Below are positions 59,911 through 64,000 of a DNA stretch of 64,000 bases, piece by piece. Origin of the DNA: Mycetocola zhujimingii. Lineage in GTDB: Bacteria; Actinomycetota; Actinomycetes; Actinomycetales; Microbacteriaceae. The position numbers and the translations under genes are program-made. The first letter of the stretch is position 1. Every line of letters begins with the position of its first letter. A model generated the notes under the pieces. It saw only the letters and a list, made by a program, of their open reading frames with translations. It made no database searches and was not told where the DNA came from. The DNA lies in NCBI RefSeq assembly GCF_003065425.1, contig NZ_CP026949.1, positions 1,240,001 through 1,304,000 of the forward strand, in the 5' to 3' direction.

Positions 59911-60981
59911 CTAGTTGTCCGCGAGCGCGGGCAGGAGCCGGACGAGCCTCGCCGTGTTCGACTCATCGATCTCGGCGATGGAATCCCGCGACTTCACGAA
60001 ATCGGAGAACGAACGGTAGCCGAGGGCTTTCTCGCTGAACGACGGGTCCATGCGCTTCATCTGGGTCTTCACGTTTGAGCTGTGCAGCCAGTCGGCGTCG
60101 TCCTTCTCGTGACCGAGCCGCAGGGCACGCTCGAGGAGGCCCGTTGCGACTTCCTGGGGGTCCGGCTCGTCCTCGGGCTCGTCCTCGACGATCGGGTCGG
60201 GGGAGGCCGCTCGCCTCGACGCGCGCCGCCGGGGCGGTGCCGCAGCGATGTCGGGTCCGGAGAAGACCAGGGCCGTCGCGGGCACGGCGTCCTTCGGGGT
60301 TTCTTCGGCGACAGCATCCGTTGGCGTCTTCTTCGACCGTGACGGTCGTTTCTCGGGCGCGGGTGTTTCGGGCGCCTTCTTCTCCACGACCGGCGTCGCG
60401 GGGAGCGCCTTGATGCCGGGGAGCGCGTCGTAGGTCGCGAACTCGTCACACGCGGCGGCGAGGGAGCGGCTTGTCGACCCGGCGACGCCGATGCCGACAA
60501 CGTACCGGCCGAGGCGCTTGCAGCGCTGGGCGAGGGGGATGTAGTCCGAGTCACCGGCGACGATGATCACGTGCGTGAGGTCGGGAAGGCGGAACATGTC
60601 CTCGACCGTGTCTACCGCGAGACGGATGTCTGCACCATTTTTCGCGTATGCGGCGGCGGGGAACAGCTGCACCAGGTCGACGGCGCGGTTGACCAGCTGG
60701 CCGCGGTAGTCGGCGTTGACCGGGGCTGACCAGTCCGCGTACGCGCGCGTCAGCACGAGCGTGCCGAACGACGAGGCGAAGTCAATGATGGCGCCGACGT
60801 CGACAGTGGCCAGGGCGAGCTTCTCGGCTGCTTCCGGGTCGGCCTGCCGGTCTGCGGGGCTGAAGCCGCGGGCACGATCGCGCATGAACTGGCCGCGGCC
60901 GTGCACCTGGTCGTACCGCGAGATCACTATGTTGTCGAAGTCGATATAGACGGCGACGCGAGAATCGACGGGTTCAGGCAT
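59911..60981 (-). CDS. NYN-domain protein with C-terminal OST-HTH/LOTUS domain
   Basis: A 356-residue protein. Residues 8-175 form a NYN (PIN-like ribonuclease) domain: VYIDFDNI with catalytic Asp, RAYADWSAP, KNGADIRLAVD and VIIVAGDSDYIPLA. A Pro/Lys/Glu-rich linker leads to an OST-HTH/LOTUS-like RNA-binding domain at about residues 280-350 (WLHSSNVKTQMKRMDPSFSE). Acting on RNA is likely. GAGAAGAG precedes ATG 60981. Confidence 0.85.
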   Translation of the reverse strand: MPEPVDSRVAVYIDFDNIVISRYDQVHGRGQFMRDRARGFSPADRQADPEAAEKLALATVDVGAIIDFASSFGTLVLTRAYADWSAPVNADYRGQLVNRAVDLVQLFPAAAYAKNGADIRLAVDTVEDMFRLPDLTHVIIVAGDSDYIPLAQRCKRLGRYVVGIGVAGSTSRSLAAACDEFATYDALPGIKALPATPVVEKKAPETPAPEKRPSRSKKTPTDAVAEETPKDAVPATALVFSGPDIAAAPPRRRASRRAASPDPIVEDEPEDEPDPQEVATGLLERALRLGHEKDDADWLHSSNVKTQMKRMDPSFSEKALGYRSFSDFVKSRDSIAEIDESNTARLVRLLPALADN

Positions 60982-61106
60982 GGGGAAAAACTCTTCTCAA
61001 TTAATCGGGGTGTGTAACCAGTTTGGACGCTCAGGGGGTGGCACGCCAAAAGAGGGGGCAGGATGCCGCCCGGTCACCACCGGCAGGAGGAGGCGGATCC
61101 GCGCTC

Positions 61107-61868
61107 TCAGCGGGTCAGCGCGCGGAGATCGTCGACGGTCCCATCGAAGACGTTCATGTCGATGAATTCCTCTTCGCCGTCGTAGCCGGGCAGGCGGTCA
61201 CGGTCGGAGTACTGCCAGAAGGTCCAGTCCCGATCGTCGGGGAGGGTCGGCTCTTTCGCGATCGACCGGATCCAGATCGGGTTGTCCGGATAGGCGTCGA
61301 GGAGGTACCTGTCGTAGGCCTTTTGCGTCGCGTAGATGATCGGCGGCATGCCGTAGTGCTCCTCGAGATCCGCGAGAAGCGGGTCGAGAATGCTTTTTAC
61401 ATGGCTCCTGGTCGGCGGATTGTCGTGGAAGTCGCCGTAGTACTCGAGGTCGACCGTGATCGGGAGTGTTCCGGGATCCGCTGGCACCGTGTTGATCACG
61501 TTCTCAGCCTGCGTTTCGCCCGCGCTCTCGAAGCTCATGAAGTGGTAGGCGCCGACGACGAGATCGGTGTCTTGTGCGCCGGCCCAGTTCGCGGCGAACT
61601 GGGAATCCTGCGAACCGGATCCCTCGGTTGACTTGATGATCGCGAAGTCAATGTCTTCGCTGCCGAGAACCGTCCAGTCGATGTCGCCCTGGTAGACCGA
61701 GACGTCAACTCCGCGCGTCTCATACCCGGCGGCGGCGACGCGGTTCGGCCAGATCACCCCGGCGGCAATCAGGGCAGCGACCACGGCGATGATTACGCCG
61801 ACAGCTGCAGCGGCAAAAAGGACATGTCGTCGTCGGCCGGTGGTGCGTGACGCTGATTCTGTGGACAC
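61107..61868 (-). CDS. GH25 lysozyme, membrane-anchored or secreted
   Basis: A 253-residue muramidase. A basic N-terminus precedes a membrane segment (AAAAVGVIIAVVAALIAAGV), then the GH25 domain: RGVDVSVYQGDIDW with catalytic Asp, FAIIKSTEG, VVGAYHFM, TVDLEYYG with the second acid, and IWIRSIAKEP. The start is uncertain: GTG 61868 has GAGACT seven bases upstream, and GTG 61883 is also possible. It hydrolyses peptidoglycan. Confidence 0.83.
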   Translation of the reverse strand: MSTESASRTTGRRRHVLFAAAAVGVIIAVVAALIAAGVIWPNRVAAAGYETRGVDVSVYQGDIDWTVLGSEDIDFAIIKSTEGSGSQDSQFAANWAGAQDTDLVVGAYHFMSFESAGETQAENVINTVPADPGTLPITVDLEYYGDFHDNPPTRSHVKSILDPLLADLEEHYGMPPIIYATQKAYDRYLLDAYPDNPIWIRSIAKEPTLPDDRDWTFWQYSDRDRLPGYDGEEEFIDMNVFDGTVDDLRALTR

Positions 61869-61897
61869 GCCCCACAGTCTCACAGAAGCTCAGCGCT

Positions 61898-62728
61898 TCA
61901 CGCGTCCGGCGGGCGGAATTCGCTCAGGGTCACTTCACCCCCTTGCGGGTCACGGATGGTGGCGAGAGCGGCCCATTCGGACTCCCATGTCCCCAGCACT
62001 GTGGCACCGAGCTTCTCGGCGAGCTCCACGCTTTCGGCGCGGTTGTCCACGCTGAATGTCACCCGCCAGTGCGGTCGTTCAGAGTCGGATGCCGGCTGCA
62101 ACGCTCCGATGACGTCGGCGAACCCGTCGGGAACATCCGCCTGCCTGACGTAGATGTCGGGGTCTGCCGTCGCGGCGAGGTGGTTGCCGTAACCCGGCAC
62201 ACTGATCATCGCTTCGAGCCCGGGGCCGAGGTCCGCGTACGTCCAGCCGAACACACCCGTGTAAAAGGCGGATGCCGCGTCAGGGTCCGTTGTGCGCAGG
62301 TCGCTGAAATTCCAGGAACCGGGAGTATTCACCGCCTGGGCGCCCAGCCGTCGATAGGGCTGCCAGAGGCGGAACTCGGCGCCCTGTGGGTCTGCGCAGA
62401 TGGCCGCGCGGCCACCGGGCCCCACATCGGCCGGGCCCGACAGCACTGTGCCACCGTTCGCGAGCACCGAGTCCGCTGTGGCGTCAGCATCCGTTACTGC
62501 GATGTAGGTGTTCCACACGGCGGTTCCCGTGCCGGTGCCGATGGCCGCAACGTCGTCGCCGGCCAGATGGGCGATCAGGTATTGCGCCGGCGCTCCAGGC
62601 GGCAAGGCGTTGGTGAACGTCCAGCCGAAAAGTTCGCCGTAGAACACGCTCGCCACTGTTGGATCCGGTTGTTCTGTGTCGACCCAACAGGGCACGCCGT
62701 GCGGATAGGTTCGCGGGATTCCCGACAT
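61898..62728 (-). CDS. VOC-superfamily protein, two domains
   Basis: A 276-residue protein with two glyoxalase/bleomycin-resistance-like (VOC) modules: VPCWVDTEQPDPTVASVFYG for the first and DLRTTDPDAASAFYTGVFG for the second; each ends in an IRDPQGGE/ICADPQGAE strand. Such proteins in actinobacteria are often called glyoxalases but their function is unknown. AAGGAGA precedes ATG 62728. Confidence 0.83.
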   Translation of the reverse strand: MSGIPRTYPHGVPCWVDTEQPDPTVASVFYGELFGWTFTNALPPGAPAQYLIAHLAGDDVAAIGTGTGTAVWNTYIAVTDADATADSVLANGGTVLSGPADVGPGGRAAICADPQGAEFRLWQPYRRLGAQAVNTPGSWNFSDLRTTDPDAASAFYTGVFGWTYADLGPGLEAMISVPGYGNHLAATADPDIYVRQADVPDGFADVIGALQPASDSERPHWRVTFSVDNRAESVELAEKLGATVLGTWESEWAALATIRDPQGGEVTLSEFRPPDA

Positions 62729-62813
62729 CGACTCTCCTTCGTCGCGGCAACACGCCTCGCGCGCGCCCCACGGGTCAGGCTAGTCCTCTTCCCCGATCAC
62801 GAACAGGCACGAA

Positions 62814-62855
62814 AAAACCGCCCTCCGCTCGACGAGTCGAGTGGAGGGCGGTTTT
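62814..62855 (-). terminator. Strong intrinsic terminator after the helicase
   Basis: A 13-bp perfect stem, AAAACCGCCCTCC at 62814-62826 with its complement at 62843-62855. The six A residues at 62812-62817 give a U-run on the minus strand, so it terminates the leftward helicase gene. Confidence 0.9.
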
Positions 62856-62871
62856 CGCACATCGTTCGCGA

Positions 62872-64000
62872 TCAGCTTCGCGGCTTGCGCGTGTCCTTGT
62901 CTTCGCGCCGGGCGGATGCCGAGCGGTCGGGACGGAGTTCGATCAGCTTGCCGCTGATCCGCGTGTCCTTGAGCTTTTCCAGCGTCTCGGGGGAGAGGTT
63001 GGCCGGCAGCTCGACGATCGAGAAGTCGGGCAGGATCTTGATCCCGCCGAAGTCTTCGCGGCTTAGTCCACCCTCGTTCGCGAGGGCACCGACGATCTGG
63101 CGCGGTTCGACCTTCTGGCGCTTGCCAACCTCGATCCGGTATGCGGAAAGCTGCTGGTCGCTCGACCGCGGACGGCGCTCGGGACGCTCGCCGCGTGCCG
63201 GGCGGTCGTTCCTGTCGTTTCCACGGGCGGGGCGGTCATTACGGTCGCCTCGGGCGGCACGGTCGTCGCGCTCCATCCGCTCGCGGTCCCTGCGCTGGTT
63301 GCGCTCGTCCTCTGCCGTCAGCAGGAGGGGCGTTTCGCCCTGTGCGACAACAGCGAGAGCCGCGGCGACATCTGCCTCAGGCACATCGTGGTGTTCGACG
63401 TAGTGGTTGATGATGTCGCGGAACGTCTCGATCCGGTTCGACTGGGTCAGCGCCTCGGTGATGGCGTCGTCGAATCGCGCGAGGCGCGTGACGTTGACGT
63501 CCTCGACGCTCGGCAGCTGCATCTGCGTGAGCGGCTGACGGGTCGCCTTCTCGATCGCGGTGAGCAGGCGGCGTTCACGCGGGGTGACGAAGCTGATCGC
63601 CGCGCCCGATCGGCCAGCGCGGCCGGTGCGGCCGATGCGGTGCACGTAGGACTCGGTGTCGATCGGGATGTCGAAGTTGACCACGTGGCTGATGCGCTCG
63701 ACGTCAAGGCCACGAGCCGCGACATCCGTTGCAACGAGGATGTCGAGCTTGCCCGACTTGAGCTGTTCGACGGTGCGCTCGCGCTGGGCCTGCTGCACGT
63801 CACCGTTGATCGCCGCTGCGGCGTACCCGCGGGCACGGAGCTTTTCGGCGAGGGTCTCGGTCTCGTTCTTGGTGCGGGTGAAGACGATCATGCCCTCGAA
63901 GTTCTCGACCTCGAGGATGCGGGTGAGCGCATCGACCTTCTGCGGGTACGACACCATGAGGTACCGCTGTGTGGTGTTCGCTGAGGTCGTCGTCTTGTTC
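62872..64000 (-). CDS. deaD: DEAD-box RNA helicase (N-terminal part outside window)
   Basis: The visible 376 codons are the C-terminal helicase domain and tail of a DeaD/CsdA-like helicase. Seen are [32 protein letters not shown] (motif V) and [16 protein letters not shown] (motif VI), an RG/RND-rich low-complexity segment near the middle of the tail ([13 protein letters not shown]), and a DbpA-like RNA-binding domain at the C-terminus ([14 protein letters not shown]). It remodels RNA, typically in ribosome assembly or cold adaptation. The Walker motifs are outside the window. Confidence 0.92.
   Translation of the reverse strand, partial: NKTTTSANTTQRYLMVSYPQKVDALTRILEVENFEGMIVFTRTKNETETLAEKLRARGYAAAAINGDVQQAQRERTVEQLKSGKLDILVATDVAARGLDVERISHVVNFDIPIDTESYVHRIGRTGRAGRSGAAISFVTPRERRLLTAIEKATRQPLTQMQLPSVEDVNVTRLARFDDAITEALTQSNRIETFRDIINHYVEHHDVPEADVAAALAVVAQGETPLLLTAEDERNQRRDRERMERDDRAARGDRNDRPARGNDRNDRPARGERPERRPRSSDQQLSAYRIEVGKRQKVEPRQIVGALANEGGLSREDFGGIKILPDFSIVELPANLSPETLEKLKDTRISGKLIELRPDRSASARREDKDTRKPRS

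Noticed and set aside
60982-61106. Possible RNA element between the lysozyme and NYN genes
   Set aside because: G-rich stretches only; no stable conserved hairpin could be recognised by eye.

Overview
The window looks like chromosome of a high-GC actinobacterium, most probably a member of the Microbacteriaceae. Pointers are the GC content (about two thirds by eye), an arsenate reductase of the mycothiol/mycoredoxin-linked type, a Corynebacterium-like ArsR, a lysG/lysE pair, frequent GTG starts, many apparently leaderless genes, and the abundance of GGATGC/GCATCC. The species assignment is inference. No tRNA, rRNA, CRISPR array, insertion sequence or phage gene was recognised.

Layout. 1-3003: the 5' part of a divergent glucose-6-phosphate dehydrogenase and a KtrB/KtrA potassium uptake pair. 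3178-8538: a secreted ThuA-like protein, two tandem IclR regulators and a large secreted PQQ dehydrogenase with a C-terminal cupredoxin-like domain. 8808-10724: an acidic unknown protein and a divergent HxlR/SRPBCC pair. 10744-14915: an arsenic resistance island (CDF transporter and arsR divergent from acr3, arsC and a flavoprotein with a repeated Cys-rich tail) with two matched operator boxes. 15014-27077: housekeeping and stress genes (two DUF1269 proteins, an SDR, ArfB ribosome rescue, a GH13 glucosidase, a secreted InhA-like metalloprotease, LysE/LysG, a K+ channel).

27225-47206 is the most interesting part: about 20 catabolic genes. They encode a Zn-alcohol dehydrogenase, several SDRs, a MaoC hydratase, thiolase, two acyl-CoA dehydrogenases, a thioesterase, an APH-type kinase, an acyl-CoA ligase, a five-gene Liv-type ABC importer, a quinone oxidoreductase and two TetR-family regulators, one resembling QsdR. 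Four 20-bp palindromes (consensus CATACCGACYASSCGGTATG) sit upstream of four separate operons, so one regulator probably controls them together. The combination of kinase, ACAD, CoA ligase and QsdR-like regulator suggests breakdown of 4-hydroxy or 4-oxo acids or gamma-lactones, in the manner of levulinate catabolism. Between two convergent operons of this cluster lies an array of seven long imperfect palindromes.

47420-64000: a leaderless glycosyltransferase, a beta-lactamase-fold hydrolase, two M23 proteins, an RluA pseudouridine synthase, an S66 peptidase, two overlapping CNNM/CorC membrane proteins, a MarR regulator, a class II amidotransferase, a NYN-LOTUS protein, a GH25 lysozyme, a VOC protein and the 3' part of a DEAD-box helicase that runs off the window. 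A second family of long palindromic repeats flanks the small DUF1905 gene.
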